Below, in pieces: positions 1 to 13,200 of a stretch of DNA of 62,000 bases. Position 1 is the first letter of the stretch, and the number at the start of each line of letters is the position of its first letter. The position numbers and the translations under genes are program-made. The DNA lies in NCBI RefSeq assembly GCF_001949145.1, contig NW_019091356.1, positions 737,660 to 799,659 of the forward strand, given 5' to 3'. Source of the stretch: Acanthaster planci (Eukaryota; Echinodermata; Asteroidea; Valvatida; Acanthasteridae). Below the pieces are notes generated by a model that was not told the origin of the DNA, did not search any database, and saw only the letters and a program-made list of their open reading frames with translations.

Positions 1-352
1 AAAAGTTGACCATAGAGCAAGGAACACTTAGAATTTTGTAGCAGCATCTGTTGCATAATGGAATTCAGTTTCCAAGAGGAGCAATAAGCCGGGTCGGAGA
101 TTTGGGTGCGCAAGGAATTGTGGGATAGAAATTGGATAAACCATTAAACCTACATGGTGTAGCCATCGGTACGGTATAGTGTAGACCTTGCGTTGCTGGC
201 TGTGCTTGGAAATTAACATTATTTATTACCCGTATTGCTTTTTTCTGAAGTTTTAAGATTTGATTTAGATGGCTGATACTACTGTTGCCCCAGACAAGGA
301 TACAATATGAGATATATGGTAAAATGAGAGCGTTATGCAATGCCATTAACAT
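1..352 (-). mobile_element. Non-LTR retrotransposon fragment, C-terminal end of reverse transcriptase ORF
   Basis: On the minus strand, reading down from 352, the translation contains LPYISYCILVWGNSS followed by LNQILKLQKKAIRVI and NN. This is the block typical of the C-terminal end of LINE (CR1/L2/Jockey-type) ORF2, where the pattern is LPYLxYCxxVWG...LxxLQKKAIRxI. The reading frame stays open to about 65, but the residues after the match are no longer recognisable. No upstream catalytic reverse transcriptase motif is present, because the piece begins near 352. It is therefore a truncated, probably inactive copy whose 3' side runs off the window. Confidence 0.65.
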
Positions 353-443
353 TTTTTGAGGGGGAAAAGTACTTTTAACTTTGTAATAATACCTATATGT
401 CTAAATATAATTGAGGAAATATGACTAATGCATTTATTCCATG

Positions 444-502
444 TTAACCCTAACAGTCCTCAGTCCTCCAACAGGTGAAGGATTGAGGAGTGTTAGGGTT
501 AA
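444..502. mobile_element. 51-bp TTAA-flanked palindromic micro-element (copy 1)
   Basis: TTAA at 444-447 is followed by CCCTAACAGTCCTC, and the other end reads GAGGAGTGTTAGGG followed by TTAA at 499-502. The 51 bases between the two TTAA words form an imperfect inverted repeat. The TTAA duplication with CCC...GGG ends is the signature of piggyBac-type transposition, so this looks like an extremely reduced non-autonomous copy. Related copies lie at 4136 and 47345. Confidence 0.55.
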
Positions 503-1129
503 GCCATCATCTATGTATAGTTAGCACATGCGCGACTGAAATACCGAATTGGCTTATAGAAGGACCCAAATTTGAGGCACATACACACTTTGGTGCGCTA
601 ACCTTAATACAGTGTGGACTGTCCACAATGCAGAAGAGGAACGTATTCTGTGGACTTACCCACATCTACAACATCTTTCTCCTTCTCTGAAAAAGAAGTT
701 TAGAGGCATTTTGGGGTTACAGTTATCCGTCATAAAAGGAAGAGAAACTGTGAAGGAAACATTTTACAAAAATGCAGTTGAAAAAAATCATGTTCCCAGT
801 TCCAGAAAAATGAGTATTTCCACCAAGTTTTCTTAACTGCATGAAAACAAAGGAATGTCGACATTAGGTATGTAATGTCAATGTTTGTGTTTGGATGGTT
901 GGGGGGAGAGGAACTGAAGCCCACTCCTGACCAATAATGTTTTCATTGCAGTTCAGCCTATATGTAAAGTACCCCCCTGTATGGAGACGTGTAAAAGGGA
1001 GAAAGGAATATACATATTGGATGGATATTGTTTTTCCATAGCTGTATAGTTTTCCAAATATGTTGTAATATTTTATTTGCATGTATGATGTTTCTTGTTT
1101 GTTGGAGAAATTTTGAGAGTCAATGCACC
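503..1129 (+). other. 5' flank / upstream region of the decarboxylase gene
   Basis: There is no coding exon that I recognise here. The reading frame of the decarboxylase start stays open upstream to 1028, where another ATG occurs. The chosen start at 1130 has a much better context (ACCATGG). No TATA box or CpG-rich stretch is evident. Confidence 0.4.
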
Positions 1130-1259
1130 ATGGAACAGTCGCAAACAAAAGGACTCAAGAATGGTCTGCCTGAGATGAATGAAAGAGAGTTTTTTCAAGA
1201 GATGTGTAACCTCATCGTCAAGGAAGCCATTGATAAAACAACATCTGGAAAATGCAAGG
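1130..1259 (+). CDS. CSAD: CSAD-like exon 1 (start codon)
   Basis: Begins [20 protein letters not shown]; the family's N-terminal helix [20 protein letters not shown] follows. ATG has a strong context (ACCATGG). The donor GTAGGT follows AAG G, leaving phase 1. The frame is open upstream, so a longer N-terminus from the ATG at 1028 is possible but less likely. Confidence 0.85.
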
Positions 1260-4200
1260 GTAGGTCAGCCCTTTCTTGAGATATTTTTGCTTTTTAATGT
1301 TTTCACGATCAAGTTGTTGGCCTTTTTGTTGTGCAATAATAGAGTGCTTGCCAGGCTCCAACCTTTCACTGGACCGGCGTACCGCATCCAGTAAAACCTG
1401 CTGCGGGCCACTAAAATGCATTCTTTGACGTGCCTGGTGGGCTAGTAACAAAACACCTACCCGTTTAAAACTGCCTTTTGTCTTATTTTTAAAGATGAAT
1501 AAAGCAAAGGTGTTGTTTCTTCTTTGAAGTTTTAAAATTGACAGCTTGACTCCACAGTAACAGTTACACAAATGAAGTTGAAAAAACAGTCAAAATTAAT
1601 ATTAAAGTGTTTGCGGTAGCACCGTGCAAGGGTATCTCTTTTGTGAGTATGTGCGGTTCCGAAAATAAACATTTCCAACAGTATGCTCTGAAGAGGAACA
1701 TGGGAAGCAAGATGCAGATGATGAGTGAGGTGTGTCAGTCTGACCGTGTCCTTGGTAGGATCCTGAGTTAGCATCCTCTTCACACCTCACCCCCCTTCAG
1801 ACACCATAAGCTGCTCCATTATTGGAATCCCAGCAGTCTACTGATGACGGTCAGAGCGTACTGTCCGAAATGTTCTTTTCAGTACCACACATACTTACCA
1901 TAGAGTATCCTTGCATGGGTGCTTCCGCAGACCTGACCTTTATATGCCACCTTCACCATGAAAGATCACCAGGCAAAGTTAGTTTTGCTAAAAACTAGTG
2001 AAAATTCCTGCAGGTTTGTGAAAAAAATCTGTGAAGTTGCCCAGCGGGGTAGTTAAAAAAAACAGAGCTGTTTTTGTGATGTGAAGTCAGCAAAAGGGAA
2101 TGAAAAAAAGCAACTACAATACTCATATACATGACACGGGAAGAACATGACATCGTTTTGAACTAGGAAATGTACACATGCACATGTAGGGCAAACGAAC
2201 GGAATATGTACCAGTGTTGGTTCATAGGCTGGTTCTCACACCACTGCCTTTTTACACACTCTTCAACTACATGTAGGTGTACACTACTAGACAGATGTTG
2301 ACCAGTGAACGGCCTTGGTCTTGTTTGACCAACAGCACTGATTTGTTGGCATCCCCCCAAAAGCACTGCAGTCAGTCTGCAGCTGGCAGCTTAAAAATGC
2401 AAATCTAGCTGTTTTTGTTCCAATCTAATCACTGAAGGAATTATCAGTTGTCTCCGTCTCAGAAACGAATCCAATGAGTACAGTAAAACTCATTAACTGA
2501 CTGATCGGAATTTTATTATGAATGTAAGTACCATGGTTACTGTAACTTAAACCATAGTTTGAAATACAAAAATAGATGGAAGCGGTAGTTAAAATCTCGT
2601 TAAATTGTATGTACTTCCAGATTGTGATTTAAATGCAAATGTCTAGTGAGTTGTAAATAACATGTTTCCTTTCTAAAAAAAAGTGTCTCAGCGGGTGTTA
2701 AAAGCTGAATAGTAATAAGGATTTTATGAGCTACATGTACATGTACTTCAGGCCAGGATTAGTTTGCTGTGAATCACCCAAATGACAAGGATATTTTTGG
2801 CTGAAAAAAAGCTAATTTACTTTTAAAGACAAGATACAAAATGTGTAATTTCAAAATTCAGCCAAACGTGACAAATTTATGTGTACTCTTCAGAGCTATT
2901 TATGAGATATTTTTGCAGTACTTTTTACTCCAATTTTTTGTCTTTTTGTAACACTTCAAGATCTGGTTCTGGATTGTATTTGCTACAACAAAACTGTGTA
3001 AATGTGCAAAACAAATTCAACTCGGCAAAGTTGCCATGAACTATACACAATATACATGTGTACATTAAGGTCTAGTAAAAATTGAACAGGCTAAAGTGAT
3101 GTTCTTACATCGTCCTGCCATCCTCAAACAGATGTTTGCCCTAACTAAAAATAGATTGGAATTTCGCTTGTAAAGTGCTGAGTTATGCTGACTCATCACA
3201 TTTTTAGATAATTTGTTTTTCAGCTTTAGTTTCTTTTCCTGCAAAGCTTTCTCCCTTTTTTTCTTTTGTTTAGGGTGAAGGTGACAGTGTTCTCAACCAA
3301 TTGTAATAAATTTGCTATTTGAAAAACTTGACTGGCTAAATTGTTCAATGCTTTTATTTTTGAACTATCACAGTCATAGCAAAGTCTCAAAAAGTGTGGT
3401 TATTCCCTTAAAAAAATTGCTGGCAAAATGAAAATGCCTTTTGATATTGTTCTGAAGCATACAACTGCTCAAAAAGTTCTGAGTGAAATCTCTGTCACTA
3501 TTCATGCATAGTGACCTGGTCAGCCAGCATATTAACTACACATCATGCATTTTTTGACTTATTCAATCCTGCAGGTAACTACATGTACATGATTGTCATT
3601 ATTATGGATAAACCGCAGTCGCAAAAATGCATGGGTGTACTGGCCCCTGCCTGCCTCCTAATTGAATTTGGAGTAGGACCCTCCTAATTCAAACATTGAA
3701 ATTAATTATTTGAGTGCTTATCTTGGACCAGGTTTTTCATGTGATGTCTCACTGGATAGCTCATGTAGCATGCATGCCTAGAAAATGATCAGTAAAGTTT
3801 GAAAATCCATTGTTTGAGTTGCCACAACCACAAAGAATGGATATTATATTTGGTACATCTGTACGAAATGCACATCTGCATCATTTACAATGTATTTCAA
3901 CCCTTTCTTTCTCCGCCTTGATTGATGAAAGTCAGGCAAAACCAAGCTACTGACCCAACACACAGAGCCTCTTGAGAACTTCAGGAAGTTGTAAGAAGCC
4001 TGATTTGCATAAAGTCTGTAGGGCAAAGAATTCTTGAATAATAACAACACAAAGATGCCCCCGGGGGAAGGCATGTACTTCGCAATAACAGTGCAGTGCC
4101 GACAACCAAGTAGCTGTGATTTAACCTTTGACTTTACCCTCATAGTCCTAAATCCCTCACATTTTTAAACGATTAAGGACAAAAGCCCCTGGAGGTTAGG

Positions 4201-7200
4201 GTTAAATGTGAAATTGAAATAAAAATATGTGTCTATTTTAGTTTGAATATGGTGCGAAAAGGCTCAGCCGACTTATTTATGCATGTAACTGGTACCCTTT
4301 AAAGTGTTGTTCATCAAATGCCACCTGGCCTCTCTTGCGGAACTTTGTTTTTAACCACTCAGCTGCACCACGAATGAATATTTTTGAGAGGTATGAAAAC
4401 ACAATGTTGTACATGTACCTACCTTCCCTGTTTTCAGATGCCATATAAAAAGAAAGCTGAAATTGTTTGTTCGTTGGCCTGAACCATCCTTGAAAAAAAA
4501 TAAATCAAAGTCATTTTTGATGAACACCTGATGCATGATCAAACTTCTTTTAGAATGGACTGTAATGGCGTAATGGCGTAATTTTTGTAGTGTTTGTATT
4601 GTGATATCTGACAGTGTATAAAAAAGCTGGACACAAGATTAATATGTAGCAGTAAGCTTGAAACGTTTACTGGTCATGGTTATAGTTGTTTTTGGATCAT
4701 TCATAAACCCTTGCTTTGTACACATTAGACGGCTTCTTCTGGAAATGAACGCTAACAAATAATGTAGACTATAAAACATGTTTTTGATTCCATTTCTTTG
4801 ATTTGACATGTAGTGTTACTATGAACTAAGTTTTAAATCTCTCTAATTTGTTGTTGTGGGTAGATGAATTTATTAAAGTAAACAGTAAGTTTTTCTTATT
4901 TTTACAAAAAAAAATTTTCAATGGAGACTGAAGGAGAAAAATGCATTTACTAGTCCCTGAAACTAAAATTGAATTAGTACATGTGTGTTGGACTTCTGTC
5001 ATTGTGAAGTCAAGTGGAAGCAGACAATGCCAAGTTTAATGTGATTTCAAATTATAGCAGTACGTGCTTGTGGCTTAATACAGGCCAACATAATTAGATT
5101 TAGACACAATACATGCCTAAGCCCCTGAAATGGATTTCTGTGTAGTTACATATACAGTATGTGATTTCTGCAAGATCTTTGCTGTCTGTTTTTTGTCTGT
5201 ATTTTTATATCCTTGTACAGGTATGAACAATTCATAGTAAAAAAATATGGTAGAAAAAAAGTGAATCTGTGTGGTTAATAGTGCTGGTTAGTCTGGCAAT
5301 GTTTGCTGGCACTTTTCATTTTTTTCCCTTTAAAAGTGAAAGAACATTAACAAAGTCATGTGCAGCAGAAGTGAACGTAACTCTTGAAAATGTCAGCACG
5401 TTCTGCGTGGTCTCTTACTTGCGGCATTCCAGAAATTAGGGGTCCATTTTTTTTCATGTCGCTGTCACATCTGACATACATGTATGATTTTGTAAGTTTA
5501 GAACACATTTTCTAATTTCCATTAGAAAATTCTGATGATATTTCCAATAACAAAGGTCAGATTAATCAGAGACACAAATATGTCACACTTTTGGACCCCT
5601 AATTTCTGGAATTACCCATATTTTCCTACTGAATATCGCAGTTGATGAGGAGTAGAAAGAACATTATTTCCAATCTGTACACTCACTTTTGATGAAGCAA
5701 CTTAACAATCAATGTCTGTTTTGTATTCGACTCAACACCAGTTTTAAACTTTGTCCATCCACACCTCTTGAGTGAGAAGATCGATCTTGCCATCCGTGAT
5801 GACCCTGCATCACAAGAAGAACTTCTCAAGCTCTGTCAACAGACATTTGATTACAGTGTCAGGCCAGGTAGGATAGAGATCCCAATATGTCCATTAGACA
5901 TTTTTTCTCTTTATACGAATTGTATAAAAATACACACATATTTTTGGAGGGATTTAATATATTTCTGTGAAGACCAGAGAGTGGGAGGTCAAACTGTGAT
6001 TAAAACTGTGTTTATGATGATATTTCTTGTACAAAGTAAATGAAAATCAGAAGCTAAGACTAGATATTCTTGATGTGCACACATGATTGGCTGCGCAGTA
6101 TTTTGTGTGTGTGGGATCTAGCATATGTATGTACTTTATACTGCTTTCCCACTCCCAGGATATTAGTCAACATTCTAATTTAGGTGTCCAAATGATCCAT
6201 GAATTGAAAATCACAGGATGCTGCAGTCACATACTTTTTTCCGGGAACATTTGAGCAACCAAAGAGGTCGTCCAAGATTGCTTATTAGATGTCCAACGAT
6301 ATCCAGCCCCCCCCCCCCCCCGCAAAAGCTTGCAAGCAGACAAAGTGCACCCATGTGCATTGTACATTCAGAAAACGCTCATGAACAGGAAGTAAAGCTG
6401 TGTTGGTTGTTTGTGTTCCAGCCTTTGTGAGGCCAGAATGTATGTTGCCATAGGTACATGTATGAGCTTCGAGCTGGACCAAGAGTGTGCCGTGATTGTC
6501 CTTGTAACAAAGGCTCATTTGGGAATTCCATTTTGCTGGTTCACAAAAGAGTTTGAGATGCAAGTGTTGTATTTGTGTCGCTACCAACAAAACAACTACT
6601 CCCCACCGGCATGACACTTTTCAACCAATGGAAAGGGTTGCTTCAGCTTAAGGCAGATACATCACTACCCTAACAACTACCATTTTTATTCATAATTTTA
6701 TGCATCATATCAATTTTTTGTTGCTGGTTCAGTTCATCAGTACTGTGCCAATGGAAACAGCGACTATGGCAATGTAGGTACGCACCAGCCAGTCCGAGGA
6801 TCAGGTTGCACAATCTTTTCCTTGATCAGTCCATACACGTGCACTCGTTGCATTTGTTTTCATTGGTGCAGTGTGGTTGCTACCTGCCATTCTGTGGGAC
6901 TCCAGGATGTCCACACTGCCCCATAAAAAGGAGTAGAGACAAGTAATTGGTGACAGCAAATAATTGATGCAAATTACATTAAATGCCGCCACAGAAGAAA
7001 AAAAAAGCTCATAAAAAGACCCATTCTGTGACTAATTAAATTACGCTTGCCATCTGCAAATGGGGAGGGTAGAATTTTTAATGCTTCTTTGAGTGGACTT
7101 CCGGAATATATCAAACTCAGTGCAAGACACAAAGACCTGTGATTTTATTAGTGCCATCAGGAGACCCATTAGGAAGTGGCAACATCAGAAAGTCAAGAGG

Positions 7201-10200
7201 AGATTGGTTGTAGGAAAGACAGCACACTGAGTAGCGTTGGTGTTTTCTTCCTTGAGAGCAGGTGCCAGGGTCCATTACATACACTGGTTGGAACAGTTTT
7301 CACCTTGTCATAAGTTGATTTGTGACCAATTGTTTGCATCAATTATCTAAAAAGCATTTTATTGTTCTGTTCAACTCCTTGGTTCCTCCCCTCTCCCGTA
7401 ATGTTTTTCAGGAAGTCTTTCAGGAAGAGCAAACATAGTTGGTTTTCCTAAAATATGATTTATATGGAATTGTATAAATCTCAGACATAATTTTTTTGTT
7501 TCCTCTCTTGATGCGGATTTGTTATATTTAGACGCTTACTACTTCATTTCTTTTGGATAATACTGCTTTGCAAGAACTTAAACTCCACATTCCTTCTTTC
7601 AGGAAAACAAACACTCAGGAACATCGGAGGAACTGCTCATCTGGATATTTTGGTCGTTATTCCCCCCTTCCCCCGAGTTCTCTTTGTCATGCAAATGTGA
7701 CTATGTGTTTGTGTGCAGGTCATCCACGGTTTTTCAACCAACTCTTTGGTGGTCAAGATCTTGTTGGTCTTGCTGGGCAATGGATGACCGATGCTATCAA
7801 CCCCAGTATGTAAGTAATTTGGAAATAGCAGTTTGTAGCCATGGTTCTCCATCTTTACATCACTTGTCACAAGCATTTTTCACATCTTTGAAATTTTTTT
7901 GGCCCATCACCCCCCCCTCAATTTTGCTTTTCCAAGGTTTAGGCCTAAGTTTTGAAGTACCTGTATATGGATGTTTTCCATACCAATGAATTCAGCTGCT
8001 CTTTTTGATTTTTGCAAAATGCTGACATCACATGATTTACACACAGCTACACGTTCGAGGTATCACCAGTTTTTACTCTCATGGAATTGGAAGTACTATG
8101 CAAGTTGCGACAGCTTTGCGGTTACAAATCCGGTGATGGAATATTTTGTCCAGGTGATGTGACATTGTCTAATTCTTATCTTTCCCAGGCACATTGCTGG
8201 TGTACATGTACATCCAAGCAAGCTCCTAGTAATGGTGAACATACATCAGCTAGCAATAATGAAAAGAACAAAGAAAAATTGCAATCAAGTCCTTAAGGAA
8301 AGGACTCTCCATGAACTTGTACAAATTTAGATTTTCTTCAGAGTCAAATAGTTACATCAGCCATTCTGCAACATTTTTGGGAAACGGTTATCATGAAGGT
8401 CTGTGCATGTGTATCAAGGATAAAGATTAACTCGCCCTAAACCACACGTACATGGCAAAAAACTTGGTGCTATTTTACTGACAGTTAATCTTTATTCCAT
8501 TTGTTGTACCTGTAGGTGGATCAATCGCCAACATGTATGCCTTGAATATTGCTCGGTACAAACGCTGTCCAGAAATCAAGCAAAAGGGACTGTACAACTC
8601 TCCAAGGCTGGTAGCCTTTACATCTGAACAGGTCAGAATAACCACCGAAAGACTTATCTCCTAGCCTCGCTCAAAGTCAAAAAACAGTTAGTTATTTTTG
8701 AGATGACAATAATTATAACCGCCCATAGGGTGACCTAAGAAATACAACCAAAAGTGACATCTGATTTTTGCTAAAATAAAGGTCAGAATTTGTTGCTTTT
8801 GGTTTCAAATTGAAGCTTTATGACCGTCTTTGTTTTGTTCTCACCAGAGTCACTACTCACTCAAAAAGGGCATGGCATTCCTAGGTCTTGGAGTTGACAA
8901 CCTCGTCTCGGTCAAGTGTGATCAAATGTGAGAATAATCTTCTTCTGCCTTTTCCATTCTCGTTTTCACAGACCCATGTGAAAGAAGTGTCTATGGTTGA
9001 TTAAGAAATTGTTAAAACCAAGGAGCTAATTTTCATTTAAAGGGAATGACCAGTTGCTCTTCAGATTTGAGAAATATTCCAAATTTAATCATTGGATGCT
9101 CAAGTACACTAAGTGACCTGACAAAACCAGACATTATGTTTGTTTTGCTTCCAACCTTTGATGGTAAAGATGTTGTCATCTACAGTTATTGTCATGATTT
9201 ATTTATTGGATAGGGGCCGGATGATACCTGAAGAACTGGAGAAAGAAATCTTAGAAGCCAAGAATAAGGTGTGTGTTAACTTGCTGCCCATGTAACCTTG
9301 CAGTTAGTACTCTAAGCACTCTAACACTGGTTCCCAGTTTTAAATTGCAAGAACTTTAATGGATTGGCTGGTAGCCAATATTTAGCGGTGAACCCAGGAT
9401 GTATGATACATGCCCGAGCTGAGCATTGTGTAAACATTGGAAATGAACGAAACCACCAAAATACTTACTGAAGATTGTAGTGGCATGTTGACAGCATCTT
9501 TTCACCTTTTTTTTCAGGGAGGAGATCCCTACTTCGTCTGTGCGACATCAGGCACGACTGTGTTGGGAGCCTATGATCCACTCGTCCCCATCGCTGATAT
9601 TTGTGAGAGGCATGGCCTGTGGCTTCATATTGATGTAAGTTTGTCACGTCCTCCACCCTTCCACTGCTTGCAAGAGTGACATACATGCACATTGCCCAAG
9701 GTCAGCAAATAAAATAAGAAACCAATGCTCAACCCTTCAAACAACTTGAGAATGTTTGTTGGTATCTAAGACAAAAATGCCAAATTGGAGCTCAACACTT
9801 CATGTCACTTGTGCTGATTCTGGTTTCTCATTTATCGTAATGGCCTATAATCTTTCTTTTTACTTTTTTTTTTTGTTCTTGTTGTCATCTTGACTAGGCT
9901 GCTTGGGGTGGGGGTGCCCTAGCATCCTCCAAATACAGCCACTTAATGCAAGGAGTGGAGAGAAGTAACTCATTGACTTGGTGCCAACACAAGATGATGG
10001 GGGTTCCTCTGCAGTGTTCTGCTTTCTTGCTTCGTGAGGAGGTGAGGGCTTTTTGTGTAAGGAGCTGTGGAAGTCCTAGAGTTGACTGTGATTCAAGTTT
10101 TTTCCTATGTTATCGTACCTTACAGGATTCCATGGGTTGGGTTTCTTCATAAAAGTTGTCAAAAAGAGTTGTGCACACAATACTTAAAATAAAGCACTGC

Positions 10201-13200
10201 ATTATTGACAATCAAACCCATTAAATCATTACAATTTCTGACAGAGAATGCCTTCATTTTAGTCTTATGCTCATTTTAGTCTTGTGTAGAAACATTCATA
10301 CTAAAAAATTTGAATTTGCCCATTCAACAAATTTGCAATTAAAAGAAAAGCTTCATCCTGTAACTCTGTTTGACATGCTTTTTCTAGTGTGCTAAAAATG
10401 ATGCAAGGCCATATGTAAGTATTAAACCAGGACTTTGTCAGCTTGACTGAGAGTGTCGTGTGTATTTGTCCTAGTGGAACTACATTGTAGTTCAGTGTTA
10501 TTATAATACAGGAAATACAAAGGCACAGAGGGGGTCTTGGTCCTGGGTTTTTCATTGTATTCTTGTATTGGATACCAGTGAACCCTTATAAGAAATGTGA
10601 ACACAGTTAAATGCATCAGTTCTACTGAATAGAAGCCCCATAGGTTACACCAAACGTGATATGATGAATGCTTGTTGTGAAACATAGATCTGTTCAATGA
10701 ATGAGAAGCAGACATGTGCTTTCACACATAGAGCTATGAGAACAGATACGAGGAAAAAGCTGAAAGATTTGCTGGACGTGACAGAAATAAAAATTGCATG
10801 AAGCACCTGTTCACAACCATATTTCAGGATTTTTTCCTGCTTTGAGAAAGATCCTGCTAGGATTAAACGATCAGCCTGTTGGAGAGATTTGTCATTTGCA
10901 TTCTGGTTAAAAAAACAATCAAACTTTGATTCCTCATGCCCCAAACTCACTAATCAATATTTTCAGTGCCACATTTACTGCTGATAAGTCTTGAAGGTTT
11001 GCATGGTGAAGAGGTATAATAGAAAGATTTGTGGTAGCACCATGGACGTATCTCTTTTGTGAGTATTTGTGGTTCTGAAAAGTACCACTGGTTCTTTTCA
11101 AAACTGCAAATACTTACAAAAGAGATACGTCCATGGTGCTACCGCAAACCTGCTTTCTATTACATTTACTGCTGGTTGGCATGTGTCCCTTCCTCACCCC
11201 AACTCCACCCCTGTTATATCACAGTTATATCCTTTAGATAACCAGATGTTTTATTTAGTAACCTTTGTGTTTATATTTTTATCATTTTTTTTACCCTATT
11301 GTCGGTCTCCCACACGATTTGTATATACATGTAACTTAGGCTTTTTACAGCTTCGTTTGAGTTCAGTTCATTTGTTTAAAGTTTAATAATAAACATTTCT
11401 TCCTAATGGTGTAACAATCAATTCCTTTCTGTTTTGTATTTCCTCGTTGATGATAGCAAAGTCAGTTTGTCTCAGAATGTTGAGACATCTTGCATTGATT
11501 TCAAAGAGAGATACTATTTTTTAACAAAATAGCAACATACATGCCATGCAATGGAAACCACTTTTGATTGTATGCCAGCTTTCTTTGTGATCAGAAAATT
11601 GTTTTTCCAAACATTTTACATATAAGGTACCATCAAAAGCTCCACCAGACATGGCCGAGGTTTATAACAACAGTGTATTTACAGTGACTCCGTGAGAATC
11701 CAATTTGGAAGATTTGTTCCCCTATTTTGGATAAGTAACTTAACTCTGAGGATTTCCACTTGATTTTAGGAGGCATTGAAGATACCAATATATACGCTCA
11801 GTAGAATAATTTGTGGAAGTACTTCTCCAAATGTGGCCAGAATTTCACAGCTGAATTTCAGATAGAAGAAACGAAGCAGTCCCGAGGACATTATTGTACA
11901 GCTAGGTTTTAGTCACAAGCTTCAAGTCCTCGCCAGTTAATTGACAGAATTTCTTCTCTCAGAATGGCCTGATGCACCACAGCCACTGTGCTGCAGCCAG
12001 CTACCTCTTCCAAAAAGACAAATTCTACGACATGTCCTACGACACGGGGGACAAGTCCATTCAATGCAGTCGCAAAGCGGATGCTCTCAAGCTATGGTTG
12101 ATGTGGAAGGCTAAGGGCAATAGAGGTTTTGACGAGGAAATTACCCGCAAGTTTGACAACTCAAGGTTTGTTGAAAAAAAAAGCACGCTTAGTCCCACTT
12201 AATCAAGCACTGTTCTTCTCATTAAAAGAAATCTGGGTCATGCTGTAAAGTTGGAGTCCAAAGTGTGAGATGTTTCTGTCCCCTTACACTTGACCTGCGG
12301 TATTTGACAAGGAAGATACTGAAACTGAATTCAAACTATTTGTTTGACAGGTTATTTGTACTCCTTACTTGCTCTGGGAAATGAAAGAATGTGTTCTAAA
12401 CTTACAAAATCATAAACCAAATGTAATTGGGACAAGACGAAATGGACCCCTAAATTTAAAGAATGATCTGCCGTAGTCTGAAGAAAGTCATAAATATGTA
12501 GTAGCCTGCACCTGCTCTGCAGTATTTCAGCAGTCCTACTCTTTGACATATACAAAAAAGCTGGTTGGTGGACAAATGCCAAAGTTCACTTGTCCAAATT
12601 TATGGGCATAATACGAGGCAGGATTTTGTCATCACATGATGTACTGTGAACTGATTTTTAGCTTTGTCTAACTAATGGTTCTGTGATCAACACAGATACA
12701 TGGCCGACCTGATCCGAAACCGAGAAAACTTCAAGCTGCTGCTGGAGGTGAGTTGAGCTGAAATAATTATTGGATATATATTCAGGTCAAAAACATTTCT
12801 CTTTCAAAAGGTTAATGGTGAATATCAACTGGGTAAAGTTACAAAATGATCTATGGAAGTTGCACAGTGCTTAGTGACTTAACTCATTCAATCCAACCCA
12901 TTTCTCCACAAGCCTCAATGCACCAATGTCACCTTCTGGTACATACCACCCAGCCTCAAGGCTATGCCTGATGGACCAGAATTCCAGAGAAAACTTCACA
13001 AGGTAAATTAATCTTAGCCTGAGTCCTGTCCGAGTTTTGTGTTTTTGCTAGAATACACTCGATAAGATAAATATAAAAGTGAAAGTGTTGCATGGTTGAC
13101 ACTCTTATGACAGGCTTGAAAAATTTATGTTAAATCATTTGTATATCATTGTACATGTATATCCATCTTGGTGCGACTTTTGCAGGTGGCACCCATCATC

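Larger units (their letters stand above)
1260..5776 (+). other. Intron region of CSAD-like gene; one short exon unlocated
   Basis: Homologues carry a conserved W-x-x-P-E-E-L segment between exon 1 and the next exon. That calls for a microexon of about 40-50 bp that enters in phase 1 and leaves in phase 0. I did not find it. The stretch holds an inverted-repeat element at 1611-1932, a TTAA-type micro-element at 4136-4205, and a MITE at 5422-5617. I see nothing else between roughly 2000 and 4100 except AT-rich intronic DNA and ACATGTA words. Confidence 0.5.

Noticed and set aside
444-502. Interstitial telomeric repeat (TTAGGG)n
   Set aside because: Only one and a half TTAGGG-like words at each end, in inverted arrangement, with TTAA borders; not a telomeric array.
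7060-7200. Retroelement remnant ([16 protein letters not shown] then [13 protein letters not shown] after a frameshift)
   Set aside because: The match to LINE C-terminal patterns is too weak, and the frame is broken.
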